From positions 1 to 6,254 of the forward strand of contig JAJYNT010000323.1 in assembly GCA_021786215.1 (NCBI GenBank): DNA of 6,254 nt, written 5' to 3'. The notes under the pieces are model-generated. The model worked only from the letters and a program-made list of their open reading frames with translations, made no database searches and was not told the origin of the DNA. Both the position numbers and the translations under genes were made by a program. This document shows positions 1 through 5,025 of this stretch, piece after piece. The first letter of the stretch is position 1, and the number at the start of each line of letters is the position of its first letter. This DNA comes from Chloroflexota bacterium (GTDB lineage Bacteria; Chloroflexota; UBA6077).

Positions 1-149
1 CTGAAGATCAAAGTGATAGAATGTTCCACCGTCGGAGCCCCAACGTTCATTCTTGTCGGATGCCGGCCGATGGTTGATCTCCTCAGGAAGCCCTCGACTC
101 ACAGCAACGGCGGCCGAATCCCCTGCTAGGACCGTCCCGGAGGTACTGG
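1..149. other. Upstream region, no gene called
   Basis: No recognisable product lies here. The plus frame beginning at base 1 is open for 42 codons up to a TAG at 127-129, so it could be the C-terminal tail of a gene entering from the left and ending 20 bp before the next start. Its peptide (start LKIKVIECSTVG) matches no family I know. The antisense of the same frame is also open and gives a hydrophilic peptide containing WGSDGGTFYHFDLQ. It could be the N-terminal part of a divergent gene using a GTG at 102-100, but there is no Shine-Dalgarno sequence for that start. I see no convincing sigma-70 promoter. Sequence to the left of the window would decide between these readings. Confidence 0.3.
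139..144 (+). promoter_or_regulatory. Ribosome binding site fixing a GTG start
   Basis: GGAGGT lies five bases before the GTG at 150-152. It is a near-perfect Shine-Dalgarno sequence and the only one near the 5' end of this reading frame, so it supports GTG 150 as the start of the cNMP-domain/ATPase gene. The encoded N-terminus also matches the usual beginning of a cyclic-nucleotide-binding domain. Confidence 0.75.
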
Positions 150-1535
150 GTGAGAAACGTTGATCTGTTGCGATCGGTTGACATCTTTGCGCAGCTGGCC
201 GAGGACGACCTGCAGAAGATCGCTGGTCTGCTCAAGGAGAAGCGGTTCAAGCGGGATAACTACGTCTTGCGACAGGGCGAGCCAGGGGATGCCCTCCACT
301 TCGTTCTGGAGGGAAAGCTCAAAGGCACCGCGGTCGATTCCCTGGGTCGTGAGAGAGAGATAGCCGTGCTCGCCGAAGGGCAGCACTTTGGGGAGATGGC
401 CCTTATCACCGGCGAGGCCAGCCTTGTCACAATGCAGGCTGTGACCGATGTCAAGCTGTCGGTCCTGCAGAAGGACGATTTCGACGATTTCCAAGCCCTC
501 AACGTCCATGTGATGCTTCAGACGATGAAGGTAGTTGCCCAAAGGCAGGCATCTGGCAACCTTCGGCCAACTGAGGAGCAAGCGTCCCCTAACCTGCCAC
601 CTGCCGCGGAGCAAACAACCACCAGCATTCCCCTTGTCGAGGAGCAGGCCGCTACAGCTGTCTCCACTGCTCCAACAGTCGAGTGGCCCGAAGTTCCGCC
701 ATCGATGGAACAGGCGACAGAAGAGTTGACTGCTTCCGGCAAGGTGTTCACCGTTTTCAGTCCCAAAGGAGGCGTGGGGAAAACCACGCTCGCGGTGAAC
801 CTGGCCGTTGCCCTGGCTCACTCCTTTCACGACTCTGTGGCATTGCTGGATCTCTCTTTGACCTTCAGTCACAGCTCGCTACTTCTAAACCTTTCACCAA
901 GGTCCAGCCTGTCGGCCACCACTGCCGAGACCTTGCGGAGCATGGATCACCGGGAGGAGTTGGACTACTACCTGTCCATCCACCCTGGTAGTGGGTTGAG
1001 AGTGATGACGGGCGCCCTAAGGCCCGAGGATGGCGAGACCGTGACCGGCGAGATGGCCAGGGCCGCCATAGAGCAGTTGCGTCGCCACTTTGCCCACGTG
1101 GTGATCGATACCGAATCCTACTTCAGCGATCCGGTGCTCGCGGCTCTGGAGTCCTCTGACAGGGTCCTGCTCCTCTCGTCCCCGGAGATCACCGCCCTGC
1201 GAGATCTTCGGGAATGCCAACGGATCTTCAAGGAGGTCGTTTTCATCTCCAAAGACAGGCTACACTACGTCATGAACCACATCTTTCCCTTCAAAGTGCT
1301 GTCGAGAGAGCAGTTCGAGGAGGCACTTCAGCAGGAGCTGTCCGCGGAACTGCCCCACAGCGGAGATGGGCCTGTAAAGGCCTCCCTGCGCGGTGAAGCT
1401 TTTCTCGATGCCCAACCCGGCTCATCCCTGGCAAGGAGCATTCAGAAGTTGGCTGTCCAGTTGGTGTCCGAAGTGGATGAAACCGGAGCAGTCTCTGTCG
1501 TGCGTCAGGACAAGAGGCAAGGGTTCTTTCGATAG
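150..1535 (+). CDS. cNMP-binding domain / TadZ-MinD-like ATPase fusion
   Basis: A 461-residue cytoplasmic protein with no signal peptide or membrane segment. Residues about 5-130 form a CRP/PKA-type cyclic-nucleotide-binding fold: LLRSVDIFAQL at the start, GEPGDALHFVLEGKLKG at 43-59, and the phosphate-cassette region FGEMALITGEA at 80-90. The arginine that normally contacts the nucleotide phosphate appears to be Ser91. Residues 133-193 are a low-complexity Pro/Glu/Gln/Thr linker. Residues 198-441 are a ParA/MinD-superfamily ATPase: deviant Walker A KGGVGKTT (206-213, signature Lys206), Walker A'-like ALLDLSLTF (Asp234), and Walker B HVVIDTES (Asp320). The run LAALESSDRVLLLSSPEITALRD resembles TadZ/CpaE proteins, which usually carry a receiver-like N-domain and help localise Tad pilus machinery. 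No helix-turn-helix domain is present, so it is not a CRP-type regulator. A role in positioning a complex, or ATP-dependent signalling, is inference. No tad genes are visible beside it. Confidence 0.85.
   Translation: MRNVDLLRSVDIFAQLAEDDLQKIAGLLKEKRFKRDNYVLRQGEPGDALHFVLEGKLKGTAVDSLGREREIAVLAEGQHFGEMALITGEASLVTMQAVTDVKLSVLQKDDFDDFQALNVHVMLQTMKVVAQRQASGNLRPTEEQASPNLPPAAEQTTTSIPLVEEQAATAVSTAPTVEWPEVPPSMEQATEELTASGKVFTVFSPKGGVGKTTLAVNLAVALAHSFHDSVALLDLSLTFSHSSLLLNLSPRSSLSATTAETLRSMDHREELDYYLSIHPGSGLRVMTGALRPEDGETVTGEMARAAIEQLRRHFAHVVIDTESYFSDPVLAALESSDRVLLLSSPEITALRDLRECQRIFKEVVFISKDRLHYVMNHIFPFKVLSREQFEEALQQELSAELPHSGDGPVKASLRGEAFLDAQPGSSLARSIQKLAVQLVSEVDETGAVSVVRQDKRQGFFR
561..725 (+). repeat. 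Five degenerate 33-bp tandem repeats in linker
   Basis: The linker of the cNMP-domain/ATPase protein is built of 11-residue units starting at 561, 594, 627, 660 and 693. Units 1, 2, 3 and 5 share the pattern hydrophobic-x-P-x-x-E-Q-[A/T] (LRPTEEQASPN, LPPAAEQTTTS, IPLVEEQAATA, VPPSMEQATEE). Unit 4 (VSTAPTVEWPE) keeps the length but not the EQ core. Gln144, Gln155, Gln166 and Gln188 keep an exact 11-residue register. At DNA level the core GAGGAGCA(A/G) is recognisable in several units. The stretch probably forms an extended, flexible tether between the two domains that arose by duplication. Confidence 0.6.
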
Positions 1536-1654
1536 CCGAAGTGCACCGTTCCGCGTGCCCATAATCGACACGCCTCTCTCGCTGGTGAAGTTTCCCAAGC
1601 CCTGCAAGGTGGTGGCCATCGTCCGCTTCGATCGTGCCATTCCTGGCTGGCTTG

Positions 1655-1683
1655 TTGCTGGTGAGCCGCGCGTATGCTAGTAT
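1655..1683 (+). promoter_or_regulatory. Predicted sigma-70 promoter, extended -10
   Basis: Within the 219-bp gap before the dehydrogenase gene, TTGCTG (1655-1660) is separated by 17 bp from TAGTAT (1678-1683). A TG at 1675-1676 one base before the hexamer gives an extended -10 element. An alternative reading is TTGTTG (1652-1657) with TATGCT (1673-1678) at a 15-bp spacing. Transcription would begin near 1690 and give a leader of about 65 bases before ATG 1755. The element argues that the dehydrogenase gene is transcribed independently of the ATPase gene. I see no clear terminator or second gene in the rest of the gap (1536-1754). Confidence 0.5.
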
Positions 1684-1743
1684 CGCCCGCACGAGCCCCA
1701 GAACAATCTTCTGCTGTCTCGGTCATTCAGCGACGACCACGGG

Positions 1744-1749
1744 AAGGAG
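1744..1749 (+). promoter_or_regulatory. Ribosome binding site for the dehydrogenase
   Basis: AAGGAG lies five bases before ATG 1755. It selects this start over an in-frame ATG at 1674, which sits inside the predicted -10 element, has no Shine-Dalgarno sequence and would add 27 residues unlike the family. Confidence 0.8.
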
Positions 1750-1754
1750 CTGCA

Positions 1755-2828
1755 ATGAGGCAATATTCCATTGCCTGTATCCCTGGTGATGGCATCGGCC
1801 GCGAAGTGATAGCTGCCGGCAAACTGGTGCTGGAGGCGGCGCAGCAGGTTGACGGCGGCTTTAAGTTGCGATTCGACGACTTTCCCTGGAGCTGCGAGTA
1901 CTACCTAGAACATGGGGAGATGATGCCCAAGGATGGGCTGAAGATCCTGTCGGACTACGATGCTATCTATCTTGGGGCAGTGGGCTTCCCACCAGTGCCG
2001 GACCACGTCTCCCTCTGGGGGCTTCTGCTCCCCATACGCCAGGGTTTCGATCAGTATGTGAATCTGAGACCCGTCAAGCTGTTGCCCGGTGTCCCCTGTC
2101 CCCTGCGGGACAAGGGGCCGGATCAAATCGACTTCGTCGCCATTCGCGAGAACACCGAAGGCGAGTATGCCGGGGTCGGTGGCCGGGTCCACGTGCACAC
2201 CGATCGGGAGGTGGCTATCCAGACCGGTGTCTTCACCCGGCAGGGGGTCGAACGGGTGCTGCGCTACGCCTTCCAGGTTGCGGAGGGCAGGCCCCGCAAG
2301 CAGTTGGTCGCGGCCACCAAGTCCAACGCCTGCCAGTACAGCATGGTGTTCTGGGATGAGGTGCTGGCAGAGCTATCGGCTGAGTATCCCAGGGTGAAAG
2401 CCTCCAAGATGCACGTGGATGCCCTGGCAGCCCAGTTCGTGCTACGGCCCGAGGCCCTGGATGTGGTTGTGGCCTCTAACCTCTTCGGCGATATCCTGAC
2501 CGATCTGGGTGGAGCTCTCCAGGGAGGACTGGGGATACCTGCCAGCGCCAACCTGAACCCCGAGAAACGCTATCCCTCCATGTTCGAGCCCGTTCATGGC
2601 TCGGCTCCGGATATCGCGGGCAAGGGGATAGCCAATCCCGTCGCGGCCATTTGGGCTGGGGCCAGCATGCTGGACTTCCTCGGAGAGAAGGGGGCCGGCG
2701 AGCTGGTGCTCCGAGCGATGATGGGAGTGACCGGTGAGGGGCGTGTGCTGACTGGCGATCTGGGAGGTAGGGCCACGACCCAACAGATGGCAGAGGCGAT
2801 TGCATCGCGATTGCATGCCCTCCCGTAG
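1755..2828 (+). CDS. dmlA: D-malate/tartrate dehydrogenase (decarboxylating type)
   Basis: A 357-residue cytoplasmic enzyme of the isocitrate/isopropylmalate dehydrogenase superfamily, close to the usual 350-360 residues of the tartrate dehydrogenase/D-malate dehydrogenase branch. Such enzymes use NAD+ and a divalent metal to oxidise and decarboxylate D-malate to pyruvate, and often also act on tartrate. Visible landmarks are IPGDGIG (9-15), substrate-site arginines in LLPIRQGFDQYVNLRPV (Arg95, Arg105), RENTEGEYAGVGGR (131-144, with Arg131 and Tyr138), the catalytic lysine in ATKSNA (Lys189), metal-binding aspartates in SNLFGDILTDLGG (Asp246, Asp250), and the dinucleotide-site loop EPVHGSAPDIAGKGIANP (278-295). 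EGEYAGVGGR and FDQYVNLRPVKLLPGVPCPL favour the DmlA/TtuC branch over LeuB, whose equivalent motif is RELTGGIYFG. The exact substrate cannot be read from sequence. No tartrate or malate transporter or regulator lies beside it. The gene probably has its own promoter. Confidence 0.9.
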   Translation: MRQYSIACIPGDGIGREVIAAGKLVLEAAQQVDGGFKLRFDDFPWSCEYYLEHGEMMPKDGLKILSDYDAIYLGAVGFPPVPDHVSLWGLLLPIRQGFDQYVNLRPVKLLPGVPCPLRDKGPDQIDFVAIRENTEGEYAGVGGRVHVHTDREVAIQTGVFTRQGVERVLRYAFQVAEGRPRKQLVAATKSNACQYSMVFWDEVLAELSAEYPRVKASKMHVDALAAQFVLRPEALDVVVASNLFGDILTDLGGALQGGLGIPASANLNPEKRYPSMFEPVHGSAPDIAGKGIANPVAAIWAGASMLDFLGEKGAGELVLRAMMGVTGEGRVLTGDLGGRATTQQMAEAIASRLHALP

Positions 2829-2869
2829 GAGTGGCGTGGGACCCACGTTCTGGGTTCTGCTTGGGCCTT

Positions 2870-2934
2870 GTAGTAACGACTTTAGTCGTTCGTCCTGTCG
2901 CGGCGAAGGGACGAAGGACTGAAGTCCTTACCGC
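2870..2934. repeat. 65-bp REP/MITE-like imperfect inverted repeat
   Basis: Two 26-bp arms (2870-2895 and 2909-2934) match at 21 of 26 positions as an inverted repeat around a 13-base centre. Each arm also holds its own palindrome: AACGACT-TT-AGTCGTT at 2875-2890 and AAGGACT-GA-AGTCCTT at 2914-2929. The two palindromes differ by a C/G swap on both sides, so each keeps a perfect 7-bp stem. The element can therefore fold as one long hairpin or as two short ones. It contains no gene. From memory, palindromes of the GACTGAAGTC type recur between genes in Chloroflexota and cyanobacteria, which suggests a dispersed, REP-like element. It may also help end transcription of the dehydrogenase gene. Confidence 0.65.
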
Positions 2935-2969
2935 GTGGCTCTTTCCCTGCTGTGCCGGACCTCACCGAC

Positions 2970-2987
2970 CCCTCCCACAAGGGAGGG
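2970..2987 (+). promoter_or_regulatory. Strong GC hairpin in the bioY leader
   Basis: CCCTCCC (2970-2976) and GGGAGGG (2981-2987) form a perfect 7-bp stem closed by an ACAA loop, 19 bases before the bioY Shine-Dalgarno sequence. No T-run follows it (CAATTCC instead), so it is not a standard intrinsic terminator. It may be a second dispersed palindrome, a 5'-UTR stabilising element, or a site of control. The 5' arm could also pair with the downstream AAGGAG. I see no BirA-type biotin operator in the leader. Confidence 0.5.
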
Positions 2988-3006
2988 CAATTCCAACGAA
3001 GGAAGA

Positions 3007-3012
3007 AAGGAG
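3007..3012 (+). promoter_or_regulatory. Ribosome binding site fixing the bioY start
   Basis: AAGGAG is seven bases before ATG 3020. It supports this start against a longer reading beginning at 2831, whose extra 63 residues are unlike BioY and would be read through the two palindromic elements. Confidence 0.8.
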
Positions 3013-3019
3013 CCTCGGG

Positions 3020-3610
3020 ATGATCTCTCGGGTACGTTCTCTCACTTATCCCCGTACCATACACGGACAGCTGTTTCTCGCCACCGGCTTCGCCTGTTTG
3101 ACGGCCCTGGGGGCGCTGGTTCAGATCCCCATTGGGCCGGTGCCGGTGACCCTGCAGGTGCTGTTCGTCCTGCTGTCCGGGTTGGTACTGGGCAGCCGGC
3201 TCGGTGCTCTCAGCCAGATGGAGTATCTAGCCATCGGATTCGCCGGAGTTCCGGTGTTTGCCCAGGGTAAGAGCGGATTGATTGCCCTCTTGGGGCCCAC
3301 GGGCGGCTACCTCGTTGGGTTTGTCCTGGGGGCCTATCTGACCGGCCTGGTGGCGGAGTCTGTGGTTCGCCCGAGCAGGGTGCGTTTCTTCATTGCTGGT
3401 CTCCTGGGCACGGCCGGGATCTATCTGGCCGGGGCGGTCTGGCTCGCGTCCTGGTTCGCCATCGGGCAGGGGAGCAACTGGGTCGCCGAACTGGGGAATG
3501 CCTGGCAGTTCGGGGTCGCGCCCTTCATCCTGGTGGACATGGGCAAGGCGCTGGTTGCCAGCGCGGTGACCCTCTCGGGTCGGGGGCTGGTGGCCCTCCT
3601 GAGACAGTAG
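3020..3610 (+). CDS. bioY: Biotin transporter BioY (ECF S component)
   Basis: A 196-residue integral membrane protein, matching the usual BioY size of about 180-200 residues. BioY binds biotin in the membrane and is energised either by an ECF module (EcfA, EcfA', EcfT) or, in some organisms, works alone. About six hydrophobic segments are visible (near 15-33, 40-60, 66-82, 86-110, 122-146 and 163-185). Family motifs are IPIGPVPVTLQ (36-46), LGSRLGALSQMEYLAIGFAGVPVFA (57-81 region), the glycine-rich GPTGGYLVGF (92-101), and FILVDMGKAL near the C-terminus. Asp173 and Lys176 of that last motif correspond to the biotin-contacting Asp/Lys pair described for BioY. No bioM, bioN, birA or biotin synthesis gene is visible, so the energising module must be shared or absent. 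The gene is convergent with the C45-family gene, 35 bp away. Confidence 0.92.
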   Translation: MISRVRSLTYPRTIHGQLFLATGFACLTALGALVQIPIGPVPVTLQVLFVLLSGLVLGSRLGALSQMEYLAIGFAGVPVFAQGKSGLIALLGPTGGYLVGFVLGAYLTGLVAESVVRPSRVRFFIAGLLGTAGIYLAGAVWLASWFAIGQGSNWVAELGNAWQFGVAPFILVDMGKALVASAVTLSGRGLVALLRQ

Positions 3611-3624
3611 AACCCCAGGGGGTT
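3611..3624. terminator. Possible bidirectional terminator hairpin
   Basis: AACCCC-AG-GGGGTT begins directly after the bioY stop codon, in the 35-bp gap between two convergent genes. It would form a 5-6 bp GC-rich stem when read from either strand. There is no T-run on either side, so termination here may be weak or need Rho. Its position is the main argument. Confidence 0.35.
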
Positions 3625-3638
3625 CGTGCGGCCCGACT

Positions 3639-3686
3639 CGGAAACCTAGGGGAACCTAGGGGAACTCGGGGGAACTCGGGGTTCCC
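3639..3686. repeat. 10-bp tandem repeat at the end of a gene
   Basis: Four head-to-tail 10-bp units fill 3639-3678: one of type CGGAAACCTA, one GGGGAACCTA, then two identical GGGGAACTCG. They are followed by GGGTTCCC, which is inverted relative to the repeats. GGGAAC (3670-3675) and GTTCCC (3681-3686) can form a hairpin, so the block could also help end transcription of the convergent genes. The repeat overlaps the last codons and the stop of the minus-strand C45-family gene. As 10 is not a multiple of three, each unit is read in a different frame. Confidence 0.7.
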
Positions 3687-4839
3687 TGGGGCCCTCACGT
3701 TGGCGGGATAGCAGCGTGGCGCCGTCGACTGGGACAAACTCGCCGGCCGAGGCCGGGGGCGTCTTTCCTCGCCCTACCCACAGCGTCATCTCGGTTGGCC
3801 TGAAGAGGACGCTGAGAGCTGTCGCCTCGTTTGCCACCCTCGCCAGGGGGTTCGCCGGCATGGCTCCTTGCCCGGTATCGGCCAGGAAGCGTAGAGCCTC
3901 ATCTACATCCACATCCCTTCGGTCGCATAGGCTCTGCAACCTCTCCCATCGTCCCACGGAGTGAGCCAGCAGGTGAGGGCGCTGTCGTCGGGCCAGTTCC
4001 GGACTGAGAAAGTGATTGGTGGCCACCAGCAGTCCATCCTGAGGAGTGACCTTCGTTACTTCATAGCGGGTGATCTCGAAAAGGGCTGCGCTGTTCTCCC
4101 GTCCCGAGCTGACCAGAAGGTTGTTTCCGATGGTCCGATGGGCTTCCCGGAGGATCTGGTCGACCTCTTTTAGGGACGATGCCTCCTCCATGACCAGCCG
4201 GTAGAGGATAGCGGTGGGCGTCCCGTTGGGTGTGGTGCCTCGAAGGTAGGAGGTGAGGTTCCCGAGGGAAAGGGCCTGTTGGCTCATGGCGGTGGTGGCG
4301 CCCACCATGCCGGGCCAACCAACCGACAGAAAGGCTGCCCGTCCAAGTGGGCGGTAGACGAACAGGGTCGTCTCTTGAATCAGCAGCTTGGCCACTGCTC
4401 CGGCGTCGTCCAGGGGGGTGCCCCGGAAGTGGTAGTCCAGATTCCTGCCATGAATCAGCCTGCCGTCTCTGCTGCGGCTGCCGAAGAGGGCGAAGCTGGA
4501 GCAGGCCAGCTGTGGGGCGTGAGGCGCCAGCCGCCGCAGGATGTTCAGCACGTCGTCCAGAGTGTTGATCAGCAGAAGGTCAACATAGGGGACGCCAGCC
4601 CCGCGGGCTATCCACCTGATCTCCGCCCTGATCCGGGGCGGGATGTGGCGACTCATGGCCAGGGCGAGAGTCTGGGCCACCAGCCGGAGTGGGATGCCCC
4701 GGAGGGCACCGCCCCGCCGGAATAGCTGTTTGGACACCTGCCCTGCCAGAAGCTGGATCTCCCCCGCTAACAGCCGCCCGTGACTCATCCCCAGGGTCGC
4801 TGGATCTCCCTCCAGGACGATGGTTCGCAGCTCATCCAT
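3646..4839 (-). CDS. C45-family autoproteolytic acyltransferase/hydrolase
   Basis: A 397-residue protein of the Ntn-hydrolase fold related to peptidase family C45, which includes fungal acyl-CoA:6-aminopenicillanate acyltransferase. Such proteins cut themselves before a cysteine, which then acts as N-terminal nucleophile on amide bonds or acyl transfer. The family opening is seen in LEGDPATLGMSHGRLL (9-24). The predicted nucleophile is Cys113 in LACSSFALFG, followed by DGRLIHGRNLDYHF (125-138, with Arg132 and Asn133). Further family-like stretches are GWPGMVGATTAMSQQALSL (174-192) and ATNHFLSPEL (273-282). The substrate is unknown. No signal peptide is visible, so the protein is probably cytoplasmic. 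The Shine-Dalgarno sequence is weak; ATG 4839 is chosen because the family motif starts directly after it. The tail after about residue 380 is Pro/Arg/Ser-rich and encoded by the 10-bp repeats, so it is probably not part of the fold. No beta-lactam pathway genes are nearby. Confidence 0.82.
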   Translation of the reverse strand: MDELRTIVLEGDPATLGMSHGRLLAGEIQLLAGQVSKQLFRRGGALRGIPLRLVAQTLALAMSRHIPPRIRAEIRWIARGAGVPYVDLLLINTLDDVLNILRRLAPHAPQLACSSFALFGSRSRDGRLIHGRNLDYHFRGTPLDDAGAVAKLLIQETTLFVYRPLGRAAFLSVGWPGMVGATTAMSQQALSLGNLTSYLRGTTPNGTPTAILYRLVMEEASSLKEVDQILREAHRTIGNNLLVSSGRENSAALFEITRYEVTKVTPQDGLLVATNHFLSPELARRQRPHLLAHSVGRWERLQSLCDRRDVDVDEALRFLADTGQGAMPANPLARVANEATALSVLFRPTEMTLWVGRGKTPPASAGEFVPVDGATLLSRQREGPREPRVPPSSPRFP

Positions 4840-4968
4840 CTGACCACATCCACTCTCGGCGACCGGTAATCAGCCCTCGGTCCCGGTCTGGACCAGTAGA
4901 TGCAGGTTTCGTCCCACCGTCGAATGCTCTCTACAGCTGTTTTGGGAACTTGTGGCGATATGGTGCTG

Positions 4969-5002
4969 TTAGCGCTTGCGGGTGGCAACAAGCAGCGGCT
5001 AA
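4969..5002 (+). promoter_or_regulatory. Hairpin in the glycosyltransferase leader
   Basis: TTAGC (4969-4973) followed by GCTTG (4974-4978) can pair with CAAGC (4989-4993) and GCTAA (4998-5002). This gives ten base pairs with a four-base bulge (4994-4997) and a ten-base loop. It lies in the 186-bp gap between divergent genes, about ten bases before the Shine-Dalgarno sequence of the glycosyltransferase. It could be an mRNA leader structure or an operator-like site. A weak promoter reading, TTGCGG (4976-4981) with TAAGAT (5000-5005) at 18 bp, overlaps the same bases; it would leave a leader of only about 14 bases. The rest of the gap shows no strong promoter to me. Confidence 0.35.
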
Positions 5003-5006
5003 GATA

Positions 5007-5019
5007 TCCTCCGGGAGGA
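5007..5019 (+). promoter_or_regulatory. Self-complementary ribosome binding site
   Basis: GGGAGGA (5013-5019) is a strong Shine-Dalgarno sequence six bases before the TTG at 5026 and is the evidence for that start. TCCTCC immediately precedes it, so TCCTCCGGGAGGA forms a near-perfect palindrome. In RNA a 5-bp stem with a three-base loop could cover the site. The strong site, the weak TTG codon and possible occlusion together suggest low or controlled translation, which is inference. Confidence 0.6.
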
Positions 5020-5025
5020 CCCACC

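Noticed and set aside
126..872. Long minus-strand open frame of 248 codons antisense to the ATPase gene
   Set aside because: The plus-strand product has clear domains and a strong ribosome binding site. The antisense product is low in family-like features and is explained by codon bias of the real gene.
1537..1565. CATAAT at 1560-1565 as a promoter -10 after the ATPase gene
   Set aside because: No acceptable -35 hexamer lies 16-18 bp upstream, and the element at 1655-1683 is better and closer to the gene.
2442..2846. Minus-strand open frames over the dehydrogenase gene
   Set aside because: They overlap a gene with complete catalytic and cofactor motifs and give no family-like peptide.
2835..2847. 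CGTGGG-A-CCCACG palindrome just after the dehydrogenase stop
   Set aside because: As a terminator it would have only a 5-bp stem with a three-base loop and no T-run. It could be chance in GC-rich DNA.
2831..3019. N-terminal extension of BioY by 63 residues
   Set aside because: It runs through palindromic elements, has no suitable ribosome binding site, and is unlike the family. ATG 3020 has AAGGAG at correct spacing and gives the normal length.
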